The translations under genes were made by a program, and so were the position numbers. A DNA stretch of 64,000 nt, taken from NCBI RefSeq assembly GCF_022965805.1, contig NC_133115.1:31735321-31799320 (forward strand). Reading direction: 5' to 3'. The DNA is from Primulina eburnea. Taxonomy: Eukaryota > Streptophyta > Magnoliopsida > Lamiales > Gesneriaceae. The notes beneath the pieces are model-generated. The model worked only from the letters and a program-made list of their open reading frames with translations, was not told where the DNA came from and did no database searches. Shown piece after piece: positions 1-13,956 of this stretch. Each line of letters starts with the position of its first letter. Position 1 is the stretch's first letter.

Positions 1-964
1 TTATTGTTTGCATTGATTTTATCAATTTTTTTTATTAATTCAAATTTGAATTTAATTCATATTTATATAAATTCAAATGTAAATTATGAATTATATTTTT
101 TATTTTTTTTATCCAAATTGAAACTAAATTCCATTGAAAATATAAATTACCTTTAAATTTTTGTATTTATTATATCAATTTATTTAATTTTGGATATGAT
201 TTTGTGTTGCTATGATATATTTAGTTGTTATTATAAATTATAAATAATTCAGATTGATTTTTTTTATCACAACAACTAATTTTTAATCATGATACGAATA
301 AATCATTCAAAAATACATTTGACTCTTAAACTCTAATTAGTTTGTTGATATGATCTACCTGTATATTGAAACAACATAGATTTTAGTTTAAAATACATTT
401 TTCATTATCAAGAGGTTATTTTTTTATTTACGAGTATTATTTATATTTTTTTTATTTTATAGGGTTAACACATATATGGAATAATCAATTGTCCGGTCAT
501 GGAAAGAGTGAATCACATTCTCAAGTAATGTCATATATCTATATCTATTTATCTATAAACATAGTTTTTTTTTTTTTTTTTTTTATCATATTTGAAAGTT
601 TTCCGCAAGAAATAATATGCTATAAAATAAAAATTTATAATAATTATCAATGTATTCCACTATTGTGAATTTTTGGTATATTAATTGCCAGTAAATCTTT
701 ATTGTTATTATGTATCTTAATATAACTTTCATATATATATCTTAATATAAATATTTATAACATGTTTTCAAAAATAATTTTAGTGTTATCTCAAATAACA
801 TAAATATTTTGACATAATAATTTTTTATGATAATATTTAAACTTCAAATATATTCAATATATTATATCAATAGTTTTAAATAATTATTCAAACATAAATA
901 TTTACTAATTTTAATCATTAATTACATAAAATAACACTTCGTACATTACATGGATGAAATACTA

Positions 965-1042
<78 letters not shown>

Positions 1043-1902
1043 AATATACAATCATTTATTGGGTTTTCGACAAAGAATCCATTTTTTGGTTTTTTAGCAA
1101 GTTTCTTATATTTGTACACATGATTTTTTAAATTCAAATCAAGTTAAATTTAATCTAGTAATTTTATTACCGGGCTACACTAAAAAACCAAAAACTTGTA
1201 TTTTATAATATTTTTTAGCATGAACTAAATTATATAATTTTTTATTATAAATATAAAAAATTTAAATTAAATATATTTTATATTGAGAAAAATCGACCCC
1301 GAGCTGTAGCCCACCCCAGCTTTTGGGGGTGGCTCCGTCCCTTTATACACACACATATGTGCACATGTATATGATATATATACTACTCACTTATGTACCC
1401 ATCAATAAAATGACACTAATCAATTGAGTGTGATAAAACATAATCAAATTGTACATTCAATATATGAGTGACACAAAATTAGTGGACATGTTGAGTGAAA
1501 AACATATCAAAAATATATATATAATTTTTTTCCTTCAAAATTACAGTCTTATTTCCATTTTAACCAAATTAAAAAGACTTCTTTGAAACAAATTAACATG
1601 CTTATTTACATTTTTGGTCTTATATATTTGCTTCTTCGTGATTTTATTCTTATTACAATATTAATAATGTATCTTTCAATTTTTGCAAATTTTAGTCTTT
1701 ATTCACCATATTGAATCTACATTAACTTAACTTTTTTTTTTATTAAAAAAGACTAAAATACCAAAAAAAAACAACATTAATAAATTAAAACTGAAATTTA
1801 ACAACATAAATGACCAAAATATCAAATAAACAAACATACATGATCAAAAAATACAATCCCTAAAAAAACACCCTTTTACACATGTGGGTCAATTTTGTTC
1901 AG
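1..1902. other. AT-rich intergenic DNA
   Basis: Apart from the (TA)n tract listed separately I see no gene here. The DNA is strongly AT-rich with homopolymer T runs (for example near 570-585). No open frame resembles a protein. The only GC-rich patch, near 1296-1340, shows nothing I recognise. Confidence 0.6.
969..1039. repeat. (TA)n microsatellite
   Basis: An uninterrupted AT dinucleotide tract of about 71 bp. Its reading frames give only Ile-Tyr repeats. Confidence 0.95.
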
Positions 1903-2083
1903 GGGTTGGTCTTATGTGAGACGTCTCACAGATCTTAATCTGTGAGACGTGTCAACCCTATCCATATTCACAATAAAAAGTAATACTCTTAGCATAAAAA
2001 GTAATACTTTTTCATGGATGACCCAAATAAGAGAATTGTCTCACAAATATGACCCGTGAGACTGTCTCACACAAGTTTTTGCT
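1903..2083 (+). mobile_element. MITE, ~182-bp GTCTCAC family, copy 1
   Basis: A short non-coding element with inward-facing palindromic ends built from GTGAGAC and GTCTCAC. The core contains two AAAAAGTAATACT units and ends in CACAAGTTTTTG. It is flanked by a perfect 9-bp direct repeat, TTTGTTCAG, at 1894-1902 and 2084-2092. A 9-bp target duplication is typical of Mutator-like elements. No transposase is present, so mobility would have depended on another element. Confidence 0.85.
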
Positions 2084-2334
2084 TTTGTTCAGATACGTCG
2101 TGTAAATCTTCCGATAGCATAACTGATCAATAATTTACAAAATCATTCTTGCCTTGCAAGTCAATTTTTAACTCTCTCTAAATATTCAGACAACCAAAAT
2201 GTGGTTTTAAAAGAAGGCCAAACCTTCAAAATTATAAGCCTCAAATTAACCCACAGATGTTACTTGGAAGCTTAGGAAGTCGTCGAAGGATAATACTAGA
2301 AAAAGACTTTTGAATATCAACTAGTAATCAGGCG

Positions 2335-2335
<1 letters not shown>

Positions 2336-2389
<54 letters not shown>
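2336..2389. repeat. (TA)n microsatellite
   Basis: AT dinucleotide tract of about 54 bp, followed by a short ACAC run. Confidence 0.95.
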
Positions 2390-2395
<6 letters not shown>

Positions 2396-2586
2396 ATAAT
2401 ATTTTGTAGCAAGAATAAAGACTTTTGACTATATATTAAATATTAACTAGTATAGGCGTTATATTCGCAATATTTTGATTCGATGATAATAGTGGTTGGG
2501 AACTGTTTTATATGAAATAGTCGCACATTCATCCTTAAATAATCCACGTCTAATGACAAATATGCTTTGAGGAAATTGTAAATCCT

Positions 2587-2760
2587 GAGTGAGTCTCATG
2601 TGAGACCGTCTCACTGGATTGAGACGGTTCAACCCTACCCATATTCACAATAAAAAGTAATACTCTTAGCATAAAAAATAATACTTTTGTATGTGTGACC
2701 CAAATAAGAGATCCGTCTCACAAATACGACCTGTGAGACCGTCTCACACAAGTTTTTGCG
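2587..2760 (+). mobile_element. MITE, ~182-bp GTCTCAC family, copy 2
   Basis: Same family as the copy at 1903. It starts GAGTGAGTCTC and ends in CACAAGTTTTTG. It is slightly shorter, with a small deletion in the left inner repeat (CTGGATTGAGACGG). I see no clean target duplication, so its flanks have decayed. Confidence 0.8.
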
Positions 2761-2934
2761 AATTTCGTAAGCCTTGGACTGTTATATTATCCGATTTCAC
2801 AAAATCAAACTATATTTCGTCTCTATCGAATCGGATTTCGAATAATCAAAATTGGATTCTGGCATACAATAAATCATATTTGGTTCCCTACTCGAGCTAG
2901 TATTTGATTCTGGCAGCGGTTTTAAAATGTTAAA

Positions 2935-3117
2935 AGACAAAAACTTGTGTCAGACGGTCTCACGGGTCGTATTTTGTGAGACATATATTTTATTTGGGTC
3001 ATCCATGAAAAGTATAACTTTTTATGCTAAGAGTGTTACTTTTTATTGTGAATATCGGTAGGGTTGATCCGTCTCACAGATAAAGATTCGTGAGACCGTC
3101 TCACAAGAGACAGACTC
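2935..3117 (-). mobile_element. MITE, ~182-bp GTCTCAC family, copy 3
   Basis: An inverted copy of the same MITE, 183 bp, with GTTTTTGT at the left end read on the minus strand. It is flanked by a perfect 9-bp direct repeat, AATGTTAAA, at 2926-2934 and 3118-3126. It lies only 175 bp from copy 2 in the opposite orientation, so the two could fold into a hairpin. Confidence 0.85.
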
Positions 3118-3126
3118 AATGTTAAA

Positions 3127-4618
<1,492 letters not shown>

Positions 4619-4924
4619 AATAAGTTGGTCTCATTTTAATTTGATGATTCAGTCCTAGTTCATCTTTATGTTTTTTTTGTAACATGAGTTCTTACATAAA
4701 TGTTGGTACCACATGATATTGCGGACACATCCGACCTCGTATTAGCGCTCCCCTCAATATCAAAATAACTAAAATAAGAAATGAAGACATCTAAAACTAA
4801 AATTTAACTACTCACAGTTGATGAATAATTTTACGATTCTCGTAATCCACAATTAAATTAGCCAAGGCCAAGGATAGATATATATTTTTAAAACCCAAGG
4901 ATATAAAGAGGGCTCGACTTAGAT

Positions 4925-5915
4925 ATGTCAATGGGGTGGGTATGGAGCGGGTTTGGCTAAACCCAAGACCCTTCTCATAAAAAAACTTTGATCAATTATC
5001 CGCCCCACCCTGCTTAAATATTCTTCGAACCCACCCTACCTCGAATACGAAACAGGGTCGGGTAGACCCGTGAGACACATGGGACCCGAATTTTTTTAAA
5101 ATAAAAAAGTAATTTTTCTTCTCAATGACTGAATTATAAAACAGACAAACCTCTAAATACAACATTGTGGAAAATTAATTCATGTCTTCGACCACACTTA
5201 ATAATAACAAACAAAGTATTTCACGACATAAAGAATTACATAAAAAAAGAATTACTAGATCTCCGAAAAAATCTTGACATCCCCAAAAATAAGTCTTAAC
5301 ATAATTTAAACAGATCAATATAAAATCAGCGAGTATGCAATATTTCAGACACATTATTTGAGATCATTTTCCTCTTCATCAGGAATGGTGGGACAAGTTG
5401 ACAAACTACTTGAAGAATTAATAAAAAAATTAAATAGAGAAAGTACATTGAAAAAATAAAACTGTAATTTCAAATTGTAAAAAATGTATTTTAAAGCGAG
5501 AAAGTACAATAAAAAAAATTAAAATGAAAATACAATAACAAAATAAAACCGTGATTTATTTACATTTCATATCACCCTACAACCATATTTGCGAGCACAT
5601 TAATGCCTCCAAAGTCGTTGGATTAAGTCTACTAAGATAATGACCAACTATTCTTCCACTATTGCTAAAAGCATTTTCAAATGCAACAGTTGATATACGA
5701 ATAGCTAAGATCATTATGGTTGACGTGAGCTACTAAAAAAAATGAAAATTAATAAAACTAAAACACTAAAATATTTATATCCACATATATGAGACGAATA
5801 TGAGGCGGGTATTATAGGACTCATGACTTACCCCATGATCTATTTAATATGTCCAAACCCACCTCATATATACATATCCATTGCGGGTATGAGTTTGACC
5901 CAGACCCATTGACAT
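4925..5915 (-). mobile_element. Internally deleted hAT-superfamily transposon
   Basis: A ~990-bp element with terminal inverted repeats around ATGTCAATGGG at both ends and GGGT-rich subterminal sequence. Near its centre the minus strand keeps the end of a hAT transposase (separate entry). The rest of the transposase is missing, so it is a non-autonomous deletion derivative. The flanks hold only an imperfect direct repeat around GCTCG, so I cannot confirm an 8-bp target duplication. Confidence 0.65.
5577..5713 (-). pseudogene. hAT transposase C-terminal dimerisation fragment
   Basis: Read on the minus strand, about 45 in-frame codons end in a stop at 5577-5579. They contain TVAFENAFSNSGRIVGHYLS followed by LNPTTLEALMCSQIWL. 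This matches the conserved pattern of the hAT dimerisation domain (TVASESAFSTGGRVL..., then a short spacer and EALICxxxW in the family). Upstream codons are lost in AT-rich sequence and no start codon or DDE residues remain. It is a remnant inside the element at 4925-5915. Confidence 0.75.
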
Positions 5916-6620
5916 GCTCGTAGCTGGACTGGTATCGCGTTATACCCTCTGCTGCCCATCTTGCTCAATTTTCTTGTCACTTTTCAAAAGAGACAAAACA
6001 ATATTTTACATATGCATTCTATAAGTTATTACTTTAACTTTATAAATCAATGGAATAGCGTATTATTCACAACATTAATGGTCTTTAAAATTCAAAGGGA
6101 GCCTACTTTTTTTTTTTGTTGAAAAAAGTATGCAATATGCTGCGGAACTCACAATTAATGAGACCTAATTTTAACTTCTATTCTATGGGTTTGTTGCATA
6201 AGTCAAATTATAAAAGTCTCGAATAGGTGAGCTAATTAATTAATTCACGCACACACACAAACACACATAAAATTAGAGCTTAGCAATATAATCAAAATTT
6301 ATAGGGTGAGCTAGGGATCTAGAATTAATTGAACAGTAACGGAGTGTGGGGAGTCGTTCTTCTTAAATATGTATTTAATTTTTTCCCCTTGTTTGGCATT
6401 TTTTTGGCTAACAAAGTTGTATAGGTACAAATTAAACTAATAAATAAGGTGATTCTATGTTTATGATTGTAATAAATCCATAGTCTAGCGGAGAATTTAA
6501 GAATAAATTAGTTGGGGTACGTATACAAATTGAATACCGATTCCATAAAAATTCTCCGTTTTCTTCGAAGAAATAGTTAGTTAGTGGAATATTGGTGAAT
6601 ATATCAATTCGAGCAATATA

Positions 6621-6625
<5 letters not shown>

Positions 6626-6705
<80 letters not shown>
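6626..6705. repeat. (TA)n microsatellite
   Basis: Uninterrupted AT tract of about 80 bp. Confidence 0.95.
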
Positions 6706-6708
<3 letters not shown>

Positions 6709-6959
6709 TATTTCAAATGCGCGTTTCGTTCATGCATGCCTTTTCCTTGTAAATTTATTTTTTCAAGTCAACTCTAGTACAAATTATTACGCGATAACAT
6801 TTTGGCTGCCCAATTGCATGATAAAATCCATGGTCTACGCAGATTAAAACAGACGAGAACAACAAGAACGACTCATGAATTAACATACTTTACACGTTGG
6901 TTTTGTACTTTGAGGAATAAGGCTCGAATATTTAGACATAAACCAAATATAATAGAATC

Positions 6960-7141
6960 GGTGTATTCTCATGTGAGACCATCCCACGGATCTTATTTTG
7001 TAAAACGGGTCAACTCTACTCATATTCACAATAAAAAGTAATATTCTTAGCATAAAAATAATACTTTTTCGTGGATGACCCAAATAAGAGATCCGTCTCA
7101 CAAATACGACTCGTGAGATCGTCTCACACAAGTTTTTGTCT
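6960..7141 (+). mobile_element. MITE, ~182-bp GTCTCAC family, copy 5
   Basis: Complete member about 350 bp upstream of the pectin methylesterase start, so it lies within or just beyond the promoter. The left inner palindrome has decayed (GACCATCCCAC). No exact 9-bp duplication is left. Confidence 0.8.
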
Positions 7142-7442
7142 ACTAATAATCGACAAGTAGCAATGTTATAAAAATTATTGTAGAAAATACTGCTGAGGAT
7201 TTTTTTCCTGAATCTGGTGGGATATTTTTCGCTTTTACGTTAGTAAATATTATGACTTATTTTCATATTGTACAACTCAATATATTTTAAGAAATTTATA
7301 AATTTCTAATCATATATACCAAAATAATTAACTCGAATTAATTTGTTATTATCGTCAAAGTATGTGTTATTTACCATGTAAGAGGGAAAAAAAATCATTT
7401 ATCCAATACCAACTACCCCAAAATTCTTCTATCCCTCCTCTC

Positions 7443-7450
7443 TATATATA
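7443..7450 (+). promoter_or_regulatory. TATA box of the pectin methylesterase gene
   Basis: TATATATA after a CT-rich stretch, 43 bp upstream of the start codon at 7493. This implies a very short leader. A CT-rich stretch followed by TATATATACC is a common plant core promoter layout. Confidence 0.55.
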
Positions 7451-7492
7451 CCAAGCATTAATGGAACAAATAGAAAGAAAACATAGCTAGCA

Positions 7493-9902
7493 ATGGCATC
7501 AAAAACCCTATTCTCCATTCTTCTTATCTCTATCTTCATTTCATCATCCATTTCTATCGATCCTAATTCTGTACGAAAATCTTGGTGCAGCCAAACACCA
7601 TATCCGCAACCCTGTGAGTACTTCATGTCACACAACCCCAAGTACAAAACCATCAAATCCGAATCCGACTTCTTCAAACTGTCGAAAGAACTCGCCCTAG
7701 ACCGCTGCTCCCTTGCGCACAACAACCTACTACCCCTCGGTCCAAAGTGCCGTAACGAGCGTGAAAAGGCTGCTTGGGCCGACTGTGTAGAACTATACGA
7801 GAGCACCATACTTAAAATCAACCAAACCGTTGATCCAAACGTGAAATGTTCTCCTGATGATTCCCGCACTTGGCTCAGCACGGCCATGACGAATCTCGAG
7901 ACGTGTCGAATGGGGTTCGTAGACTTTGGTCTCGCCGATTATGTTTTTCCTATGATGTCAAACAACGTTAGCATGCTACTCAGCAACACACTAGCCTTGA
8001 ACAATATCGGCGGAGGGTTTCAGAAGCCGGATTATAAAGAAGGGTTCCCGAAATGGTTGAGGACTGGTGACCGGAAGTTGCTACAGGCATCGAACCCGAC
8101 GGCAAATATTGTGGTCGCTCAGGATGGTTCTGGCAACTACAAGACCGTGAGTGAGGCTATTTCTGCGGCCGGAAAACGGTCCGGAAGTGGAAGATATGTG
8201 ATACATGTGAAGCAAGGTACTTACATAGAAAATGTGAATATTGGAAATAAACTGAAGAACATTATGTTGCTAGGAGATGGGATAGGGAAGACGATCATTA
8301 CTGGAAGTAAGAGCGTTGGAGGAGGGAGCACCACCTTCAACTCGGCCACCGTGGGTAAGTTCAATAACTAAGTTTTCATCCCATTTAATCTAAGTTTTCA
8401 TCCCATTTAATCATATGATTTTTTTTTATTGATATTAATTAATTACTAGTGAAAATTTAATTATCACCAGTATACATTTCTTGAGAAGCACTGATCTTTA
8501 ATTTCTTGGTCAAGCAAAAATGGTTGAAAAAAATTGTTAATCATTTAAATTATAAGAAAGAAGAAATCTCTTTTTCATCTAGATGAACATGATAGGCACT
8601 GATCACTAAAATTTCTTCTCCTCTCCTTCATTATTTTTAAAGGAAATATAAGTAACATGACAATCTACATTTTATATTATGGAGGGAGGATTTTGAAATT
8701 TTAGAAGCCAAAGAATATTTAGTGTGTTTATGTGTGTATCGAAAAATATTTCACTTCAATTTTGGAAACTTTTTAAATTGGAAGGAAATACATGCCCAGG
8801 TTGGCTTATCCGTGGAAATGGATGGCAAATATTATATATATGATGTATATATAATAAGAATGTGATAACGTTTACACGCATTGACTTTAATTTATAGATA
8901 TGGATTTAAAAGTACTGATGCAGACAGAATTTTTTAAAAAATATGACAATATCCGACTTCGGATTTGGAATCGTTAAAATGTTGACAAAAGCATTGCCCA
9001 AGTAAAAGACCAATATAAAATGCACAAGTTAACCAATATACTCAATCAATATCCATTGTTAAAACTCATTTGGGAAATCAAATTATATGAATCTTGACTT
9101 TAATATTTAATGTAAAATAATATAACTATACCTTCGAACTAGCTAGGTAATTAGATTATTAGAGTTATATTAATTGATTTAATTCTAATATTTTATGATA
9201 TATTCATCTGCAGCTGTCACTGGTGATGGATTTATTGCTCGAGGAATCACCTTTAGAAACACCGCAGGAGCCGGCAACCACCAGGCGGTCGCCCTGCGTT
9301 CTGGGTCAGATCTCTCTGTATTCTATCAATGCAGTTTCGAGGGCTACCAAGACACGCTCTATGTTCATTCCGAAAGACAGTTTTATAAAGAATGCGACAT
9401 ATATGGCACAGTGGACTTCATATTTGGTAATGCAGCCGTGGTATTACAAAACTGCAACATATACCCAAGAAACCCCCCAAACAAGACAAATACCATAACG
9501 GCTCAAGGTCGGACCGACCCGAACCAAAACACCGGGATATCCATCCATAATTGTCGGGTCACGGCTGCTTCGGATCTTAAACCGGTTCAAGGCTCCGTAA
9601 AGACATATTTGGGACGTCCGTGGCAGAAATACTCACGCACGGTGTTCATGAAGACCTTCTTGGATAGTTTGATCAATCCGGCAGGTTGGATGCCATGGAG
9701 CGGGAACTTCGCGTTGGATACTTTGTATTATGGGGAGTATGATAATACCGGTCCTGGTTCTTCCACTGCGAATCGGGTGGCATGGAAGGGTTATCGCGTG
9801 ATTACTAGTGCAACTGAGGCATCTAAATTTACCGTCGGGAATTTTATTGCCGGGAGTTCTTGGTTACCGGGGACTAATGTGCCATTCACTTCTGGTCTTT
9901 AA
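7493..9902 (+). CDS. Pectin methylesterase with N-terminal inhibitor domain (type I)
   Basis: Exons 7493-8354 and 9214-9902; the intron of 859 bp has GTAAGT and CAG borders. The product is 516 residues. It removes methyl groups from cell-wall homogalacturonan. Residues 1-21 form a signal peptide. Residues ~25-170 are the inhibitor-like pro-region, with cysteines at 32, 41, 72 and 98 among others. RKLL at 194-197 is the usual subtilase processing site. The catalytic domain (from ~204) has GTYIEN at 242, QAVAL (Gln311), QDTL (Gln333, Asp334), DFIFG (Asp355) and LGRPW (Arg422), so all five catalytic residues are present. Length and single intron position are normal for the family. The start follows a TATA box closely. 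A 22-bp tandem duplication sits at the beginning of the intron. Substrate preference and tissue cannot be read from sequence. Confidence 0.96.
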
Positions 9903-10750
9903 ATATTTATCATATTTCTTTGGTTTTTGTTTGGTTTATTTGCCTCAAAATTGTTTGTGTATCTATCTAGTATATAGGGAAGAAGAAAAATAAAATAGTG
10001 TGGACACTGCATTTTATTTCTCCGATTCTTTATTTTACAGGAGTATCCAAATATATTTGACTCTTGTAAATCCTCGATTCTTTATTTTACAGGAGTTTAG
10101 TTGTGCTTGTTCGCATTTGTTTAATCACGGCATTCAAATTTTAATGACCTTATTATAATACGTTTCACACAATTAATTACATTCGATACCTAATTATTTA
10201 CAACTACGCCTTTGATATATACATATAAATCTTCTAGCAAGAGTTTCGTCCATTAAAATTTTCACTTTAACCTGACTGAAAAGTGCCTAAATGAAGATTA
10301 TAAAAATATGATAAATGTTGCAAACTAGATTTATTTTCTAACTGCTTCTTTAGTTTTTGTCGATTAATTTTTTAATAATTGCCATGATTAATATTTTCTG
10401 TCGATTTATTAGATCAGTTAAAAAGAACAACTGGTGTGTAGCCAAAATTAAACTAATTTTTTCATTAAAAGAAATATGAAGCGACGCAATTTATAAACAA
10501 TATTAATAAGCTACATTAATAGCATTTGAGATTTGACTTAATCGATGATTATATGTGAATTTATGAACTCTGGAAAATTTAGATTAAAAGAAGAGGAAAC
10601 TTGCAAAGATAGAGAAAAAAAGGAAATAAAACTCACTAGAGGGTAACAAAAAACCGTGGACGTTGTGGGAAGATCTGATTAGCAGTCCACGAGATAATGA
10701 CTCCAAGTCAATTGAAAACGAAGAAACAGAATTAAGACTCATGGCATTAT
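9903..10750. other. 3' flank of the PME gene and intergenic DNA
   Basis: An AATAAA poly(A) signal lies near 9989, about 90 bp after the stop. A ~22-bp segment containing TTCTTTATTTTACAGGAGT occurs at about 10022-10044 and again at 10075-10097. The remainder is AT-rich with no gene. Confidence 0.5.
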
Positions 10751-10754
10751 CCCT

Positions 10755-13070
10755 CTCATGCTTCTTTATCATAAAACTCCAGATTTTTATTCTCTCCGGG
10801 TGTTTGGGTATCTATCCTTTCCATGTCTTAGACCATACAACAACCATAAGTTTCAACTCCGCTCTAAACCCTGTATTTTCTTAGGATATAGTGATACACG
10901 TAAAGGCTACATTTGTTACAGTATGGATGGCTGGGTTTATGTCTATAGAGATGTTAAATTCAATGAGTTGTTGTTTCCTTACAACAATATGTTTCAATCA
11001 ACTCCTAAAGATCATTCATCTTCGGACACCTCGTTACTTTACTTCCCACAACTCGCCTCTTCTAGCATATATACCTCAAAACTTATACTCCTCTCAACCC
11101 TCTCATTCTAATTCTCATTCATGTCGCTTAGTTCTTCTCCCACACTATTTCCACATCTCCATCCCCTACTTCGGAGTGCTCAAACTCTGCCTCTTCTCCC
11201 TAGAATCACCACCGATGATCCCTTGATCCAAGGCTAGAATTTTCAAGCCTAAATTTTAGTAACAAGTTGTTCCATACCTCGAGAGCCTGTGACTTTTCAT
11301 GAGGCAAAAGATTCTCCGAAGTGGTGTCAGGCCTTGAATAGTGAGTATAAGGCACTGGTTCAAAATCAGACTTGGTCCTTTGTTGAAGCTCCTAACCACG
11401 CCCCTGTCATAGGATGCAAGTGTGTTTTTAAACTCAAGACTGATCCCAATGGCTCTATTGCTTGGTACGAAGCACGTCTCGTGGCAAAAGGGTACTCTCA
11501 AACTCCTGGTTTAGTTTACACTGAGACTTTTAGTCCAGTTGTCAAGCCAACCACTGTACGGCTTGTGCTCATCATTGCTATTTCTATGGACCGGAATAAT
11601 CGTCAAGTTGACGTTAATAATGCTTTTTTATATGGACATTTTAGTGAGATAGTTTACATGCGCCAACCGTCTAGTTTTGAGATTGAGTAACACAATTCCC
11701 AGCTTGTTTGCAGATTGCACAAAGCCATTTATGGTTTAAAACAGGCCCTTCGTGAGCGGTTTGAGAACTCAAGCATGCTCTTAGATCAATGGGGTTCTCT
11801 GAGTCTAAGGCCGACACATCTCTCTTTGTCAAATTTGATTAAAGTTCTATTCTCTATGTTCTTATATACGTGGATGACATCTTAATTACATGAAACAATA
11901 ACTCTCATGTTCAGGACTTGATCTTCCAGTTATATACTCGGTTCTCTCTAAAAGATCTTGGTGCTTTGTCAGTATTCTTAAGCATAGAAGTGTTTAAACA
12001 TCCTAACCAATCTTTGATTCTTACTCAAACCAAGTACGCCCTGGATCTTCTTGCCAGAACAAAAATGGATAAGGCTAAATCTCTGCCTACTCCTATGATT
12101 ACCAACATTAACTTATCTGCACATGACGGTGATATATTTGAAGATGCTACCTTGTATCGAAGCAGAGTCAGAGCTCTTCAATACCTAACAATTACAATGC
12201 CCGATATTTCCTTCAATGTGAATAAATTGTGTCAGTTCATGCAAAAACCTCTTCATACACATTGGAAGGCTGTCATGCGTATTATTCGATATCTCACAGG
12301 CACTCTTGACTTTGGTCTACATATCGCTCCGTCCTCTAATCGATATTGTTGGTTACTGTGATGCTCACTGGGGAAGTGATATTGATGATTTGTTGGTTCT
12401 TTGGGAATACCCCTGTGTCTTGGAGTTCTAAAAAGCAAGATGTGGTTTCACGTTCTAGTACCGAGGCAGAATATCGAAGTCTTGCTGATGCCACATCGGA
12501 ACTCTTTTGGATTCAATCTCTACTATCTGAACTTCTCGTTCTGCCAGTAGCAACTCCTATAATATGGTGTGATAATCTCAGCACCATTGCATTAAGTGCA
12601 AATTAAGTTCTTCATGCTCACACAAAGCATCTTGAGCTTGATCTATATTTTGTACGAGAGAATGTGTTATCTAAGTCTATCTTCGTTCGCCATGTCCCAA
12701 CTTCTGATCAAACAGCAGACATTCTCACTAAACCGTTGACCACTGCCTCTTTTCTCAGGTTATGTTCCAAGCTCGGATTTCTTCCTAATCCACTGCTGAA
12801 CTTGAGGGAGGAAGATAAGAGAACAAAGATTCAAGGCCCAACAACAATAAAACCCATAATCAAATGATCAATGTCTGGCCCATCAAGAAGATGTGATGAA
12901 TACATACTCACAGCCTAACAAACTAAATGAATCTATGCCATATTAGTTACAACAGCAAGGCCATGTGTCACTTGTTATTTGTTGTATTTGCTATAAATGC
13001 AAGGATCAGTAGTGTAAATCAGTGACAATGAATAATATGCTTAAAATTGAAAATGTCAAGTTTCTTATCT
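10755..13070 (+). mobile_element. Degenerate Copia retrotransposon, 5'-truncated
   Basis: Fragments of a Copia polyprotein lie in the correct order. The integrase C-terminal region (RVFGYLSFPCLRPYN, 10790-10990) comes first. Reverse transcriptase follows (WCQALNSEYKAL..., VDVNNAFLYG, stop at 11688-11690), with the YVDD active-site motif at 11867-11878. RNase H comes next ([20 protein letters not shown], near 12418), then ADILTKPL near 12718. Several stops and frameshifts make it non-functional. Gag, protease and most of integrase are missing. After the purine-rich tract near 12805, a region to ~13070 with TATAAATGC looks like a decayed 3' LTR. The fragment ends exactly where PME-like sequence begins. 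Confidence 0.85.
12806..13070 (+). repeat. Probable decayed 3' LTR of the Copia fragment
   Basis: The sequence after the polypurine-like tract GAGGGAGGAAG contains a TATA-type box (CTATAAATGC near 12992) and terminates at the junction with the PME pseudogene. The 5' LTR is absent, so the boundaries cannot be tested by comparison and are approximate. Confidence 0.45.
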
Positions 13071-13387
13071 GTGAGTGCCGCTGGACAACAATCTGGAAGT
13101 GGAAGATACGTGATATATATGAAGCAGAGGACTTACAATGAAATATGAATATTCGATTTGGTTTGGAGAATATTATGTTGTATGGGAGGGGATCGGACAG
13201 CCCATCATCACCACAAGTAGGAGTGTCGGAGGAGGGAGCACCAATTTCGACTCGGCCACTTTCGGTAAGTGATATTAGATTTCATGTTTTAATAAATTTA
13301 TACTCCACATATACGCAATTGACAAATTAATTTCTGATATGAAAATAAAAAATCATTTATTATATTTTTAAAAATTAGGAAGTATAA

Positions 13388-13389
<2 letters not shown>

Positions 13390-13450
<61 letters not shown>
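13390..13450. repeat. (TA)n microsatellite
   Basis: AT tract of about 61 bp inside the former intron of the PME pseudogene. Confidence 0.95.
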
Positions 13451-13453
<3 letters not shown>

Positions 13454-13854
13454 CATCATGAAATATGGGTAGTGTTTCAAAATCATACATAATTACTCAA
13501 TAGTCGAGTGTTTAAGTTTTCGAAATCGATATAGAAATCACAATTTTTTTAAGAAACATGTATCTTAATTTGATCAAAATTTATTTTATGATTTCTGAGT
13601 CCCTATAATGTTGAAGGGGATTATGAAAGATCGAAAAAATTAATTAATATAATTACTTATTTAAATTATATAGTTGCAAAAATTACCTCTCTTCACTTAT
13701 ATATTTGCATCTAGATTATAAACCTACAACCCACAACTCCTTTATTTGGTTCCAGGGGTGGCCTCCTCAATTTTTTTTAAATTTATAAAATTATTTTAAT
13801 ATCTTTATTAATAAAATAAAAGATCATAAATGTGAATCACAAGTTACATTGATG

Positions 13855-13956
<102 letters not shown>

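Noticed and set aside
946..1137. Open frames made of long Ile-Tyr runs (also 4276-4464, 6432-6737, 13298-13486, 13855-14037, 30060-30317)
   Set aside because: They are translations of (TA)n microsatellites and carry no protein signal.
6802..7131. Open frames on both strands upstream of PME (also 2691-2900)
   Set aside because: They run across MITE copies. Their sequence is the repeat itself.
7429..7887. 152-codon frame on the minus strand
   Set aside because: Antisense shadow of PME exon 1, which has clear family motifs on the plus strand.
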